NCBI GenBank assembly: GCA_902806575.1
Contig: CADCXD010000004.1
Span: 1,116,001 to 1,180,000, forward strand
DNA: 64,000 nt
DNA from: Jackrogersella multiformis
Taxonomy: Eukaryota; Ascomycota; Sordariomycetes; Xylariales; Hypoxylaceae
Direction: 5' to 3'
Positions within the stretch are counted from its first letter, which is position 1. Each line of letters starts with the position of its first letter. This document shows, one piece after another, positions 24,084 through 39,349 of the stretch. The notes under the pieces were generated by a model. That model saw nothing but the letters and a program-made list of their open reading frames with translations, had not been told where the DNA came from and searched no databases. The translations under genes and the position numbers were made by a program.

Positions 24084-25226
24084 TTATAAGCCAGCCCGGA
24101 GCCTTTGCAACTGGCTCATTATTCCAAGAGGTTTACTCTCCGTGCCGCCTCCATCAGAGCTGGTGGCAGCTTTTCTGGAACTACTATCCAAGTCTGCTTT
24201 CCCACTGCGGCGTCCATTTTGCTCTGCCTCTCGCAGCAAATCCTTGTGCCGATCCTCAACCATTTTAGCCAGGTTGTCGATGAACTTGGTCCTTCCTTTT
24301 TCTTCCGCCGTTCCTTTCCATACTTTCGTTAGCTCCTTAAGCTCTTCTATGCGGTGTGCCGCCTTTTCTATTCCTTCGACAGGGTCTGTGCCTTTCGTGA
24401 GCAACCCTGATATCTCCTCTCTAAGCTGCTTAAGCACTTGTTGTCCCTTCTCTTCTGTACTATGAGCTTCCTTTCCAGGTTCTGGAGCCGAAACGGACAG
24501 GAATGACGAGCTAACCGAAAGCTCAGAAGGTGGGAACACGAATTCCATAGCTTCGCCGAACATCTTGACGACAGTATCTAACTGCGAACGTACTAATGCG
24601 AGGGTTTGCAGTTGACTTATGTACAGCGGATCTTGGCTGTTCCTATCCTGGGGACTAGACTCTGGGTTTGAAGGAGCTATGGCCTCGGATGCGCGCCGGG
24701 CGGTAACTTGACTGGCCGCATTTGCCTTAATATCTGGTTGGTCCTGTATGCCGTTCGGAATGAATTTCTCTATTTCCTCATGTAGACCATCTGACAATGT
24801 CTCTGATAGACTCAGTGTTTCGCCCCGCAGGAGCTCAACCTCATATGCCAGCCGGCTCCCGCTTCGTAGTATATCGTCGGTCAGTTGCGTCAGGATGTTC
24901 GTCAATCTCGTCGTGTGGGCGTTCAGTTGGGAGAGTTGTGTCTGAGCCTGGGTAGACAATTCTGCCAAAGCAACTGCGCCATCAGTCGTTCGATTCAGTG
25001 AGGAAGATGCCGAGTTTTGCAGCGGCGGAAGCGAGGCGTTGAGGTATTCGACAGGGTCGAACGTCGGAGCGAGGAAGCTTTGGAGAAAAGGATCGGTAAC
25101 ATGATGGGACCTGGGTTGTTGCGCTGGTTGTTTTGATTGTTGTCGCGCGTGGTGCGGCAATGCTCTAGAAGAACTCGCAGAGCTATTCTGGCGTCTCCGA
25201 GAGGTAGACTTAGAGTCCCAAGACAT
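24084..25226 (-). CDS. COG7: Conserved oligomeric Golgi complex subunit 7 (COG7-like)
   Basis: A single exon encodes 380 residues. After a basic, Ser/Gln-rich leader (residues 1-43) comes the diagnostic motif DPFLQSFLAPTFDPVEYLNA with SLPPLQ (residues about 45-70), as in the N-terminus of fungal COG7. A long predicted coiled-coil region follows (residues 88-160: ALAELSTQAQTQLSQLNAH and on), then more helices to the C-terminus. COG tethers retrograde vesicles at the Golgi, and COG7 belongs to lobe B. Fungal COG7 proteins are short compared with the animal protein, so the length is acceptable. The gene points away from the AT island, and its start codon lies within about 150 bases of where AT-only sequence begins. 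The family call rests on the N-terminal motif; another CATCHR-type tether subunit is the main alternative. Confidence 0.74.
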   Translation of the reverse strand: MSWDSKSTSRRRQNSSASSSRALPHHARQQSKQPAQQPRSHHVTDPFLQSFLAPTFDPVEYLNASLPPLQNSASSSLNRTTDGAVALAELSTQAQTQLSQLNAHTTRLTNILTQLTDDILRSGSRLAYEVELLRGETLSLSETLSDGLHEEIEKFIPNGIQDQPDIKANAASQVTARRASEAIAPSNPESSPQDRNSQDPLYISQLQTLALVRSQLDTVVKMFGEAMEFVFPPSELSVSSSFLSVSAPEPGKEAHSTEEKGQQVLKQLREEISGLLTKGTDPVEGIEKAAHRIEELKELTKVWKGTAEEKGRTKFIDNLAKMVEDRHKDLLREAEQNGRRSGKADLDSSSRKAATSSDGGGTESKPLGIMSQLQRLRAGL

Positions 25227-25587
25227 GATGATATAAGAGCAGCGGGGTTCCTTTCCTCCTCTCAGTTTGAAAATAAACGAGGGTGATTTTAATGTAACCT
25301 TATAAATTGTATGTATTTAAGCAGTTAAGGTAAAGGCTGCTTACTTAAGTAGGTTAGTAAAATTATCGGCTTTACGTTTTATATATTTATGTTATTAAAA
25401 GGTTTAATCGTTAAAGTTATTTAAGTATTTAAATAAAAATAAATATTTATTAATAAAAAAAATTATATAATAAATATTTAATATTACGTATATATATTAT
25501 TAATAAAATAAAATAAAATTATTTTAAAATTATTTTAATATAATTTTAATATAATATTATTTAATACGTATAATTTATATTTAATTT

Positions 25588-25685
25588 ATCGTATAATTAA
25601 TTATATTATATATAAAACTTTAATTATTATTATATTTATAAAGTTTTATTATAAATTATTAATATATATAATATATAAATATATA
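25588..25685 (+). repeat. Left copy of 98-bp direct repeat (R1)
   Basis: This segment matches 42848-42945 without gaps over 98 bases with four differences, all C/T or G/A transitions, as expected if two identical copies were hit differently by RIP. It begins ATCGTATAATTAATT. The match ends abruptly at both sides. It lies about 290 bases inside the left edge of the island. Confidence 0.88.
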
Positions 25686-28600
25686 AAAAATAAAATTATT
25701 AAGTTTTAATTATATATAATTATATAATATTATTTTCGTTAAAAATATAATATTTATTATTTATTTATTTATTATTTATAATATTTTAATTTAAATTTTA
25801 CGTATTTAATAAAAAATCGTTTATTTATTTTATTAACGATTTTTTTAATAATTTCTTTAAATAATTAATAAATTTTATAATATTCGAGAAATTTTAATTT
25901 ATACGTTAATTAATTTACGCGGCGTTTTATAATAAATAATTTAATAAATTATTACTTTAATTTACGATTAAAAATTAATATTATTAATATATTATAATTT
26001 TTATATAATCATAATATAATTTTATTATTTTTACGGAAAAATATAAATTTATATTAAATATTATAATACTTTTTAATAATTATTATTATAATTATAATCG
26101 TATTATAAATTTCGATTTTTAATAATAATATTTTAAATAACTTTTTTTAATAAAATTAACGATAAAATTAAACGTAAAATTATAAATAATTTTTAATAAG
26201 TTTTTATTTATTATTAATATTAAAATAATTATTAATTTATATTATAATTTTAATAATAAGTTATTTTATTTTATTAAAATTTTTAATGTTATAAAATATA
26301 TTTTATTAATAATTTAACTCGTAATATTATACGTTTTATTAATTTATTAATTTAATAATAATATATTATTATATATAAAAATTTAATAATTATTTAAAGT
26401 TTTTATTTTCGATAATTATTTATTATATTAACATTTAATTATAACGTTTTAAAATTAAATTTAATAATTTCGAAATATTATTAATATAAATTATAATTAT
26501 ATTATATTTATGTTTTAATATTTAAAATAATAATATAAAATAAATAAAATAAAAATAAAATTAATTATATTAATTTATATAATTTATAAATTTTCGATTT
26601 TAATATAATATATTTAAAGTAAAATTTTATAAATTTCGTAAGTTTTTTTTTATTAATAACGAAATAAATAAAATAAATTTTTATTTTATTAAAATTTATA
26701 TAAAATTTATCGTATATTAATTTATATATTTTAATATTATAATTTTACGAAATATATAATTTATCGTTTAAATAAAATAGTAAATTTACGGCGTTTTATC
26801 GATTAAACAGTTTATTAATTTTTATTATATTTAAAATTATTTTTTATTTCGGGTTTATAAAATATCTTTTTTATTTTTTTTTAAAAAATTAAAATAAATT
26901 ATTTAATTTTTTTAAAAGTTTAAATAAAATTAAAAACTTTTATTTTTATTAATTTATATTTTTTTAATTAATAATAACATATAAAAAAATTAATTATATC
27001 GTTATATTAAATATGAAAATAAAAATTTTATTATTTTTAATTAATTAAAATAAAACTTTTTATATAATATAATAAATAAAAACCTTAATTTCGTATTTAA
27101 AAACGTTAAAATTTAAATAAAAAAACGGTTAAAATTATAAAAATAAAGTATAATATATTTAATTAATATATTTTTAAAACTTTTAAAAATTAATTTTTTA
27201 TTTTTCGTTAATATATCGATAAAAATATTTATTATTTACTTTTTTTTATTTTATTTTTTAATTTTTTTCGCACGTTATTTTTTAATAATAAAGCTTTTTA
27301 TTATTTTAATAAAATAATTATTTTTACGTATTTAAAAATATTATTTCGTATATATTTTATTAATTTAATAACAGTTTTTAAATTTTTAAAAAATTTAAAA
27401 AATTTAATTTTAAATATAACTTTTAAACGTTTTTTAATTATAAATAAATTAAACGTATTAATTAAACGGCTTAAAATAACGACATTAAAAATTAATAAAT
27501 AACTTTAAAACGTTAATCGAAATATTTTTTAATTAAAATAAAGAAAATAAAAAAAATAAATCTCGTATATAATTTTTAAAATTATTTAAAATAACGGTTA
27601 TATTATACGTAAGTAATTAATTAAATAGCCGGATAAATTTTCTTATATTAAATTATAAGTTTAAATTAATTAAAATAAGTTTTTAAAACTTTAAAATTAT
27701 ATTTTTCTATTAATTACTTTCGCTTTTTTAATTTAAATACTTTTTTTATTAAGTTTTTAAATTAATTTATTTTTATTAATAATTATATAATTTTTAAGCG
27801 ATTTCAATAATATATATAACATTATATTAAGCTTTTTATTTATTTAATAAGTTAAAATTAAAAAGCTATTTTTATTAAAAGTTTTACGGTTTATGCTTTT
27901 TTTTAAATTAATTAATTTTTATTTTTTTATTTTTTAATTACTTAATAAACTTACGGTTTTATAGTTTAACTTTACGCGTTTTACGTATATTATAAACTTT
28001 TTTACCGTTTTTTTTTATATTTTACCGGTAACGTTTATCGGTAACTTTAAAACGAATCGAATTAATATTTTTAAACTTATTTTTATTAAATATCTTTAAT
28101 TTTTAATTAAATATATCGCGTGACTTATACTTATTTTTTAATTAATCATTTAATTACGTAATTATATTTAATCGTTAAAATTATACTTACCTTTTTAAAT
28201 CGTAAATTATATTTATTATATTTTTAAGTTATATTTACTTTCTAAACTTTATATAACTTAAAATAAACTTTTATATATTTTTATATAAATTATTTTTATA
28301 ATTATTTAAACGCGTTATAATTAAATAAATTAATTTTATATATTTTAAAAATATTAAATATTATTTTATCGGTTTATTTAATCTTTTTTAAAGCTTTTAC
28401 GAAAGGTTTTTATTTAAAAAAGTTAATTAATTTAATATTTAATTATTTTTAATGTTTTTAACTTACTTTTACTTTTTTTAACGCGTTTTTAATTTAACCT
28501 CGTTTTATTTTTTATTATAAATAAATCTTTTTAATTAAATATATCGTTTTTAACCTTATAAAATATAAAATTACCCTTTTTAAAAAATTTAATTTAAAAA

Positions 28601-28706
28601 AAGATAAATTTTAATTTTATATTTTTTCTTTAATATTATTAACGTTATAAATTTAAAAATTAAAATTTTTATTAATTAAAATTAATTTTATATAAAGCTT
28701 TTTTAA

Positions 28707-28720
28707 TTTATCCGGTTATA
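28707..28720 (+). repeat. Left arm of 14-bp inverted repeat
   Basis: TTTATCCGGTTATA here is the exact reverse complement of 39347-39360. A CCGG core is rare in this island. The two arms enclose the inner pair of direct repeats (R2). Confidence 0.5.
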
Positions 28721-28894
28721 TAATATAAATATTAATATAATAATAATTCACGTAATTTATATTATTTAATAAAATATTTATTTATCGTTATATATATATA
28801 TTATTATTTTATAAAAATAATTAATTTATAATAAGTAATTACGTAACTTTTTTATATAAAAACTTAATTTCTTAATTAACTTTTTTTAACTTTA

Positions 28895-29018
28895 ATTATT
28901 ATTAATTTATATTTTTTAAACCGAAAGGTACGTAATTATTTAAATTTTAAAAAAACTTAAGTAATTATTTTTATTTTTTAAAAGTTTTTTACTTTAATTT
29001 AATACTAATTATTATAAA
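28895..29018 (+). repeat. Left copy of inner direct repeat (R2)
   Basis: About 110-125 bases here match 39233-39349 in the same orientation, with many C/T differences and a few short gaps. Shared landmarks in order are TTTTTTAAACCGAAA, TACGTAAT, ACTTAAGTAATTAT and TTTTAAAAGTTT. The ends are approximate. It may be the remnant of a long terminal repeat or of an element end. Confidence 0.7.
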
Positions 29019-32000
29019 ATTTAAACTTATAACTTTAATGTTTTAAAAATCGTATATTATATATTTAAGCTTTAAAAAAATAAAAAAAATAACGAGGATA
29101 TTTATAAATAACGTTAATCGAAAAAATCTCGTTAATTTTAATAACCTTTTAATAATTAAAAATAACCTTTTAAAACTTTTTTTTTAACGACTTCGTTATA
29201 TATTCTTTACGTATTCGTTTAATTAATATACGTTATTACGAGACCTTTATTTTTAAAGTTATTTAAAAATGTAATAATTTACGTATTTACGAATAAAATT
29301 AACGAAAATAAACGATAATTAATATAAAATAAATTTAATTAAAAAAACGTTAATAAAATAAAATTATTATTAATAAAAAACTTTAAAACTTAATTTATAT
29401 ACGATATAATATCGTATTAATTAAATATTAAAATTACACGAATAGTTTCGTATATAAATTTAAATTATTTAAATTATTTAAACATAATATTAATGTCGTT
29501 ATTATAAAGTTTAAATATTATATTATTAATTAATTATTTTTATTAAATAATATATATTTTAAAGATTTATTTTATTAAGTTTATTAACTTAAAAATATAA
29601 AAAATTTTACTTATTATCGTAATAAATTTACTTTATTTAATACTTTTTATTATTTAATTAATTTTATTATACGTAAAAACGTAATTATTATACGTTAAAT
29701 TAACGTTAATTAAAGTTTAAATTATATAATAAAAAAAACGTTAACGTATTTTTTATTTAAAATATATAAATAATAAAATAACCTTTTATTAAAAAAATAA
29801 AAAAACTTTCGATCGATTTTTTATTATTATATTTATTTTTAAATTAATAAATATTAATAATTTATCGTTAAATATTAACACTTTAACATTATTATAAAAA
29901 CATTTTAATTTCCTTTTATAAATTTAATTAAAGGAGTTTTATATTATATCTATTAACGAAAATTTAAAAATAAATATTAAAAGTTCGAGCTTTTTAAAAA
30001 TAAATTTTATAAAGTTTACTTTTATAACTTTAAAATTTAAAAAACTCCTTAATTAATTTACCTTAAATATAATACGTTTAAGTTTTAAAGTTATTTTTAT
30101 TATTTTAAAACGTTATATACGAGATTTAAATAATAAAATGTTAATTATAATTTTTTTTATCCTTTTTAACTTTTAAAATTATTATAATAATATCGATAAA
30201 ATTATTAATTTAAACGAAGTAAATAAACTTATAATCAATTAACTTAAAATTAAACTTTTTTTTAATTAATTAACGTAATTAATTAAAAAGATATTTCGTT
30301 TAAAACTTAAATTAAAAATATTTTAAAAAATATGAATTTAATAATTAATTAAATCGTTAATTATTTTTAATTAACCGTAAACGTTATAATATTATATTAA
30401 TTAATTAACTTTTTTATTTTACGGAAATAATTATTTAAAATAACTTAAAGCTTTTAACGAAAAAGTTAAATTTAACTTTTTAAAAATAATAATTAAAGAA
30501 ATATCTCGTTAAATAAATAATTAAAAGATTAAAAATAAAGTTATAATAATTATCGAAAATGTCGAAATTTAAGAAAAAATAAAAATCTTATTAAAAGTAA
30601 ATTTTAAAAAAGAATTTATATTAATATAAATTTTAAGCATTTTAATTTAACGATTTAATAAACGGACCTTTATATTATAACCTTATTAAATTATTAAATT
30701 TTTTAATCGATTTTAATATAAAAATTTAAAAAATAAAAAATATTAACGTTATTATTAATCGAAAACTTTATATATCGAAAATTATCTTTCGAATTAATAA
30801 TAAATTAATTTTTAAAACCTTAGAAAAGCTTGATTATAAAGAGTTAAAAGGATATATCGATAATTAAACTAATTAAAAATATAAATTAATAAATCGTAAA
30901 AAAAAAGTAAAAAAAATAATAAAAAATAATTTAATAATTAAAACCTTTCGAAACTTTAATTAAACGAAAACTTATTTTTTATTTAATTAACTTTAATTTT
31001 AAAGAAAACGAAAAAAAAGAAACGATCGAATTAATAAATTAACCGCTTAATTAAATAATAAGCCGCGTAATTATTCGAAAAGAATAATAATTAAAAAGGT
31101 TTTTATTTTAACGAAAAAAATATATAATTTTTACTTTAAAATAAAATATATTATATTAAAGCTTTAATAATAACCTTATAAATTTCTTAATAAATATAAT
31201 CGAAATATAAAAACTTATATTAAATAATACTCGTTTATTTAATCCGATTTTAAAACGTTTCGATAATATATATATTCGATCGAAATAACTTTATTATTCG
31301 TATTTTCCCGGTTAATAATGATTTTATTATAATTAAATTAACGATTAAATTATAACGTATTTTTAAAATATATATCTTTACTTTATTAAAATAAATAAAT
31401 ATAAAGTCGTTTATTAAAATTAAAAAGTAAAATGTTATTATATAAAAAAAACGATAAAATTTAAAATTACTCGATATAAAAACGAATTATAAAAAAGCAT
31501 AAAATAATGAAAATTTAATCGGTTACGTTATCGGTAAATACGTTTTTAAATAAACGAACGATTTTATATAAAAGAAATAAGTTTATTATTTAATTAATAA
31601 AATTACGATTTTTAATATTTAAAAAGATTTTATAATTTTTATCGAAAACGCCTCGTAAAATATTTCGATCCTTTAATTAAATGTTTCGATTTAATTTATA
31701 AAAGTTAATATTAATCGAAAGTTAATAAATATATTATATTTAATCGAATATAATTAATAAAATAAAATAATTTATTTAAAAGGTTTTATTAAAAAACGAT
31801 AATAAAAGAAAAAAAAATAAAAAAAATAAAAAATTAATTTTTTTTAAAATAATTAAAACTTTTTATCGTTATCGATATTATTAAACGTTATATGAAACTT
31901 TATAAAAAATCGATCGATTAATTTAAAAACTTAAAAATTAAAGAAATTTTTTATTTTAGTTTTTTTATTATATTCGTTTAATTAAATAAAAACTTAAGTT

Positions 32001-35000
32001 AATTAAAAAATGTTAAAAAAAGTCAATTTAATATAATATATATTAAACTTTAACGATTAAGTTATTAATTACGTGTTAAAAATAAATAAATAAACGTTAA
32101 AAAGTAAACCTTATAAAATCTCTTATAAAAAACGAAAAGATATATATAAAAAAGTGTTAATAAACTTTTAATTAATAAAAAAATATAAATCTTTATATTT
32201 TAAAACGATTTATTTTAAATTAAAAAAACGTTAAACGTAATCTTTTTAAAAATTAACGACTTTTAAGTTTATTTTTACTTTTATTTTTACCTTATAATAT
32301 AAATCGAATTATAAAATAACGAGAAATTTATTATAAAAATATTTAATATTAATTTTAAAGCTTTAATTATAATATATTTTTATATAAAATAATATTATTT
32401 ATTTATACGTTAATTAATTTTCACGTAAAATAAATTTTAATAAAATAATTAAAAGTTTTATATAATTTATTTATTATAATTTACTTTTTTTATTATACGT
32501 CGTTAAAAATAAATATTATTTAAATAAATTATTATTAAGTTTTAATTTTATTTTTTAAAGTCGTTTTACGTTTCGTTTTAAAAATAATAATATAATTATA
32601 ACGATTATAAACTTTAATTTAACGTAAATCGAAATTTTTTTAACTTTTATATCGAAAATTAAACGTATTATCGAAAAATTTATTTAACTTTAATAAATAC
32701 CGAAAAATTAATTACCGTTAATTAAAAAAGTTAAATTAACGATAATAAAAAGTTTAATTAACTTAATTCGAATTATCGATTTTCCTTTCGCGATATTTAC
32801 GTAAACATATATTATATATATTTATTCGATAAAAGAAAATTAAAAAAATTAACTTTTACCTTTTTTAACTCGATAAAAGTAAAAGGATAATTACTTTTTT
32901 AATAAACGATTAATTTTTTAAAAAAATAAAAAAAAAGTAAATAAAATTACACGAAAAGCTTAAAAATTATCCGATTAAAGCCTTAATATCGAAGTTAATA
33001 TAATATATAAATTAAAAGTAAATAAAGTTAACTTTATCGATAACGTTTTATTTAACGATTCGACATTTTTTAAATTATTAAATTAAAAAAACTTTATTTT
33101 AATCGAAATATTAAAAAACGTTAAACTTTTTAATTAATTAAAAATTAACGACGCTTTTAAAAATATAACCTTTAAATTTATTAAGAAATTAAAAGGCTTT
33201 AAATTTACCTTTAAACGTTTATAAATTATTAAAAATAACTTAAAGGAAATAAAGTTTATTAATTAAAAAAAACGTTTTTATTAAAATATTATATTAATAT
33301 AAAATTTTAACGAGATCGATTAAATTAAAAGAAAATAATTTTTAATTATACGATTAAAATAATATTATATTAAATATAATAAATAAAAAAGATTTTTATA
33401 TTAATACCTTTAAAAAAACGTATAATTAAAATCCTTTAAAAACGCTTAATTTATTATTAAAAAAATTACGCTTAATTAATTTAATTATAAAATTAAACGC
33501 GAAAATAATTTAAACCGTTTTATTTTTAAATAATTATAACTTTTTTATTAATTTTTTATTATATACGTAATTTTATTTTATATCGAATTTTTTTAAGTTA
33601 CGATTAATTTCGTTTATTAATTTATAATAAAGATTTAATAATATTTATAACTTTAATCGAACTTATATAAATAACGACTTTTTTATAAAATATAATAAAT
33701 TTAATAATATATTTTTTAAAAGTTATAATTAAATTATCATATAATTTAATCTTTAAAATATATGAACTTTTTTTCGATATAATAACGAAAAAATATACCT
33801 TAAAATTCGCCGATTTATATTTAAATATATCGAAAATATAACCTTTATATTACTTAATTTTAAATTAAACGAAGCTACCGCGAATGTTAAAAAATTTATA
33901 TTTTATAAAATAATAATAAAAATTATAAAATATATTTATAATATAAATAATTAAAAACTCGGCATTACTTATATATAAAAAATCCTCGAATAAAAAAAAT
34001 ATAAAAACGATAATAAAGCCCGATCGTTTTTAAGTTTAACGATATATTTTTATATTAAAATAAAGCTTATAATAAAAATATAAAAACCTTATAATAAGCG
34101 TTAATATAAGCTTTTTATTTAATTATTTTCGATTATATTATTAATTAAAAGATTATATTAAAAACGAATACTTTAAAATAAAAATAAAGTAACGTTTTTA
34201 AATTAATACGTTATAAATTAAATACTTAAAAAAGAATTAAACTTAATTATAACGTTATAAAGTTAAAATATTTAAGAAATTACTTTTACGAAACGTATTT
34301 TTTTCTCGAAATAAACGTTAAAATTTTTATCTTTTAATTAAACGATAATTTTTTTAACTTATCGAATGTTATTTTAATAAAATAAATTACTTATATTAAA
34401 AGGTTTAATTTTAAAATTAAATATATTAAAGGCACTAAAAATTTAATAACCGACGCTTTATTAAAAAAGCTTAATAAATTATTTAATCGGGAAAATAATA
34501 AATAAAAAAGCGATTTAAATAAATTTATTAATATTTAATTAAGTTTTATTTTAATAAATTACCTTTAAATAAAACACTTTATAATTATAAAAATAATATA
34601 ATTATACTTAACCTTATAAAATCACGTTTTATAATATTATTACCCCTTAAAAAATAAAGCTTTAAATCTTAAAATATCGCTTTATATTTAATTACCTTAA
34701 CGATACCGGAAAAGTTATAAATAAATCGATTAATAAAAGGACATCGTGTAAGAAAAAAATTTAAAATTAAAGCCTTTTATTTTTTAATAATTAACGGAAT
34801 TTTTTAAAGAAAATTTATAACTCGATATAAAATTTATAAAATAATCGATTAAAATAATTTTTTTCTTAAAATTATTAAAAAACTTTACGTTAATTATAAA
34901 TATAAAAGGATTAAAATAACTTTTCGCCGAATTTTAAAACTTTATTATTAAAAAAATACTTACGAAATAATAATAAAAATATTAAAAAGTTAATATAAAA

Positions 35001-38000
35001 AAACATTATAACGAAAGCTTTTATATAAACCTTAAAAGCGTTATATTTTATTAAATTATAAACAGTTAATATATATTTAATAATTATAAATTTAAAGTTA
35101 TTTTAAAAGTAATTTTTATTTTTATTTTTTTAAAGTTATATCGATTAAAAACGTTAATTTAATTATCGTCGTAAAATTTTTTAACGAAAAAATTCTTTAT
35201 TAATATAACGTACCTTTAAAAATAAAAGTTAATAAAAAACTTAAATTTAAAAAAAAAGTCGTTATAACTTACTTCGAAATTAATATTAAAAAATACGTAA
35301 AATTTATATATAATTTATAATCGTAAAATTAAATTAAAATCGATTATAAACCGATTAAATTAAAACTTATAAAAACTTATAATAATACCGAAAAAAAGTT
35401 AATTTAAACGTTTAAATATTATAATTTAAACCGATTAAATTACCGTAAAATAAAATAATTTAATTTCGTATAAAATAATATACGGTTAAAAACCTTTATT
35501 ATTAATTAAATCGATAATTTTAACATAATAAATCATTAATTAACGAGAAATTAATAATAAAATTAACTTTTTAAACGTTTATATAAAAGTTTTAAAACGT
35601 TTTAAAATTAATATCGAGAAAATTATTAATATAATAAATCGATAAAAAGTAAAAACCGTTAAAAAATAATAAGTAAAACGTTTATAAAAGCCGAAAAACT
35701 TTATTAATAAAAAATAATTTAATATTTATATATAATATACCACGTTATATCGATATATTTTAAAAGGTTAAACTTTAATATAATTAATTTAAATTATATT
35801 TAATTAAGAAAATATATATAACTTTTAAATATACTTTAAAAAAATTAAAATGTTAATTATTATAAAGTATTTAATTAAAAAATAAATTAAAGTTATTTAT
35901 TTAAAATAAAACGGGTTATTAAATATTTAAAAACCTTAAAAAATAATTAAATTATTATTAAAACTTTCGATTAACTCGATTAAAACGATAAAAATAATAA
36001 TAAACTAATTAAAAGGATAAATATTAAAATCCTTATTTTAATAAGTAAATTAAATAAATATAAAAATTATAAAAAGTAATTTTAAAAAACGACGAGAATT
36101 TTTAATAATTTTAAATTCGATCGAATTATTATAACTTACGAAAACGATAAGAAATTAACGTAAATATTAAAATTTCCTTTATTTTTATACATTTCGAAAT
36201 ATAAATTTATTTTATCGTTATAAAAAAATTTTATAATTAAATTATATAACGTTATTATATTTTTAATTTTTTTATTTTAAAACTCGTTTATTCGGGAATT
36301 AATTAAATTACTTCGTTAATAAAATTAACGTTATTATAAAACTTTAATTTCGGTAAATTCTTTTTAATTAAATCCTTAATAATAATAAAAACCCGATTAA
36401 TTTAAACGTAAAAATACTTATATTAAATATCTCGAAAAAAACACTTAAAATTTTTAATCGTAAAATAATAATTATTACACGTTTCGTTATATCGCTTTAA
36501 AATTAATCGATAATTAAAAAATAATTATATTTTAATATATTTATTAATATTCGAAAACTTAAAATGTGTTTTATAATTATAATAAAAAACCTTATTAAAA
36601 TAATTATATATTTAAATTATTAAACTTTTTACGCGTTAATAATTTTTTATTAATTAAAAAATATAATTATCGATTAAATCGTTTTATCGAAACTTAATAT
36701 ATAAAAAATAAAAATTAATTAATTTATAATTATAAATATACGAAAAATAATTTAATTATAATTTAAACGATATTTAAAACTTTTTCGATTTAATTTTTTA
36801 ACGAACGTAACGATTTATAATAATATCGCCGAAAAAACTTATAATTATATATCGTATTAATTATTTTTATTAATTAAAATTATTATATAATAACCGATCG
36901 AAACTTTATTATATATCTTTTAATATATTAAAATTATCTCGTTTTATTTTATTATATTCTCTTAAATTTATAACGTTTTAAAATTTTAAAATTTATTACC
37001 CGAAATAATTATAATAAATTTTAATAAAAAATAAAAAATAAAGATATAATTAATATCGAAACTATTTATATTATTATTTCTTTTTTTATCGGAATTTTAA
37101 TTATTTTTTTTAAAGGTCGGTAATTAAAATCGTTAATTATATTAACGTTTTTAAGCTTTAAATATTTTATAAATAAAATTATAATAATAAATTATAATAT
37201 AATATTTTATATAAAAATATTAATAATCGTAACCGTTAAAATAATCGATAAATCCGCTTTAAAATTATTATTTATAAGAGAATTTATATTTTAAAAAATA
37301 ATTTATTTTATTATAATAATCGAGCCGTTTATTACCTTTAAAATCGATTTAAAAACGTTAATATTAATTATAAAATTAATCGATAAAGAAAATATACTTA
37401 ACGAAAAATAAATAAAACTTTAAAAAAAAGTTAAATTATAAAGTTAAATAAAAAAACCCTTTTTTTTTCTTACGATCGAGGAAAAAATAAATAATATAAT
37501 ACGTATAATTATTATTAATTTATATTATATCTCCTTTAATAAAAATAAAAAATTACTTATTTTATCGAGCCGTTTATTAATTATTTAAATTAATAATTTA
37601 ATTATAATAAAGGTATTTACCTTTTTTTTTAATAATTTAAATAAATAACGATTATTTTTTAATTTTATAATTTTTTTTAATTATATTATATATAATTACG
37701 TTACGTTTTATTAATATAATTATTACTTTTATTATAACGCCGAAAAATATAATAAATATAAACTTAAATTAAATTAAACTTTTAACCGATATTTATAAAA
37801 ATTAATTAATTAATTTAAAGGAATTTATTATATTATAATTATCGATAATTATTATAAAAAAGAATTTTATTACTTTTCGATCGAAATAATAATAAAAATT
37901 AAAAAAAACATGTTAATTTCGATTAAAAAAACTAAAAAATAAATATTAATTTAAACTTAATTAAAACCTTTTTTTCTTATTACTAAAAAAATTACATAAC

Positions 38001-39232
38001 GTTATTCTCGATCGTAATTATATAAAAGTTAATAATTTATAATTTCTTTATTAAAATTTTACTTAAAAAAACATCTTTTAATTATTAAAACACGTTAACG
38101 CCGGGTTATTCGGTTATATTTTACGAATAAAAATAAAAAATAAAAAACTATAATACTTATTCTTAATATTTTATATTAATTTAAATAATTAAACGTATAA
38201 AAACGATAAAGTGTTAATATTTTATTAAGTTTTAATAATATATAATATAAACGATAAATAAATATATTTAATTAATACGTTATTTAATAATAATAATAAT
38301 TAAATAATTTATATAATTTATTAAATAATAAAAGTTTAAATAAATTATAAATTAAATAATAACTTTAACGATAACGATTTACGTTTTATTTGTTTATTAA
38401 GCTTTAAATAAAAAAACGGTTAAATTTATAACTATTTAATAACGTTTTTTACGTATTTAAATTTTCGAAAATTAATAATTTTAAAGGATTATTTTATTAA
38501 TAAAATCCTTTAATTAATTTTAAAAAACTTTTTCGAAATCATATCGGTATATATAAATATTATTATAAGTTTATTTAATTTTAATTATATAATTTTTATA
38601 ATTATTAAAAAAAGCCTTAATAAATACTTATATAAATTAATTATTTTAACGTAATAATTATTTTAAATTTAAAAAATAACGTGAATTTAATTAATTTTAA
38701 TTTTATTAATTTTAATTATATTAATAACTTTTTTAAATTACCCGTTAAAAATCTTATTAATTAAAATAACCGATTAAAACTTATAATATTATAAAAATTT
38801 AATCGATTTAATCGTAATATATTACCTTAAATTAAATAATTATAAAGTTATTAAAAAAATTAAAAAATTAATTACTTTTTATATATAAAATAAAAATAAT
38901 TAAAACGTTATAAATTTTCGACTTTAATTTATATTTTCCGTTAATTAAAAATATTAAAAAAAAATTAATAATAAAAAAATAATTAATAAATAAATTAAAG
39001 AAATAAAAAATAAAAAGGTTTATACGACGATCGTTTTTTTTCGGTTTTTTATTTAATTTATTTTATACGTTTATTTATTAAAAATAATTAACGTAAATAC
39101 GAAAGAAATAAACCAAAATATAAAATATAAAAATAAATTAAATTAAATAAAATTTATAATAAATAATCACGTAATTTTTATATTACTTTTTTAACACTTT
39201 TTTATATTAATTATATTATTTTTTTATTAATC

Positions 39233-39349
39233 GTTATTAATTTATATTTTTTAAACCGAAAAATACGTAATCGTTTAAATTTTATAAAAACTTAAGTAAT
39301 TATCTTTACCTTTTAAAAGTTTCTCGCTTTAATTTATTAATTATTTTAT
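39233..39349 (+). repeat. Right copy of inner direct repeat (R2)
   Basis: This is the partner of 28895-29018, about 10.3 kb away in direct orientation. This copy keeps more C and G (TCTCGCTTTAA against TTTTACTTTAA), so it is less heavily mutated. Confidence 0.7.
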
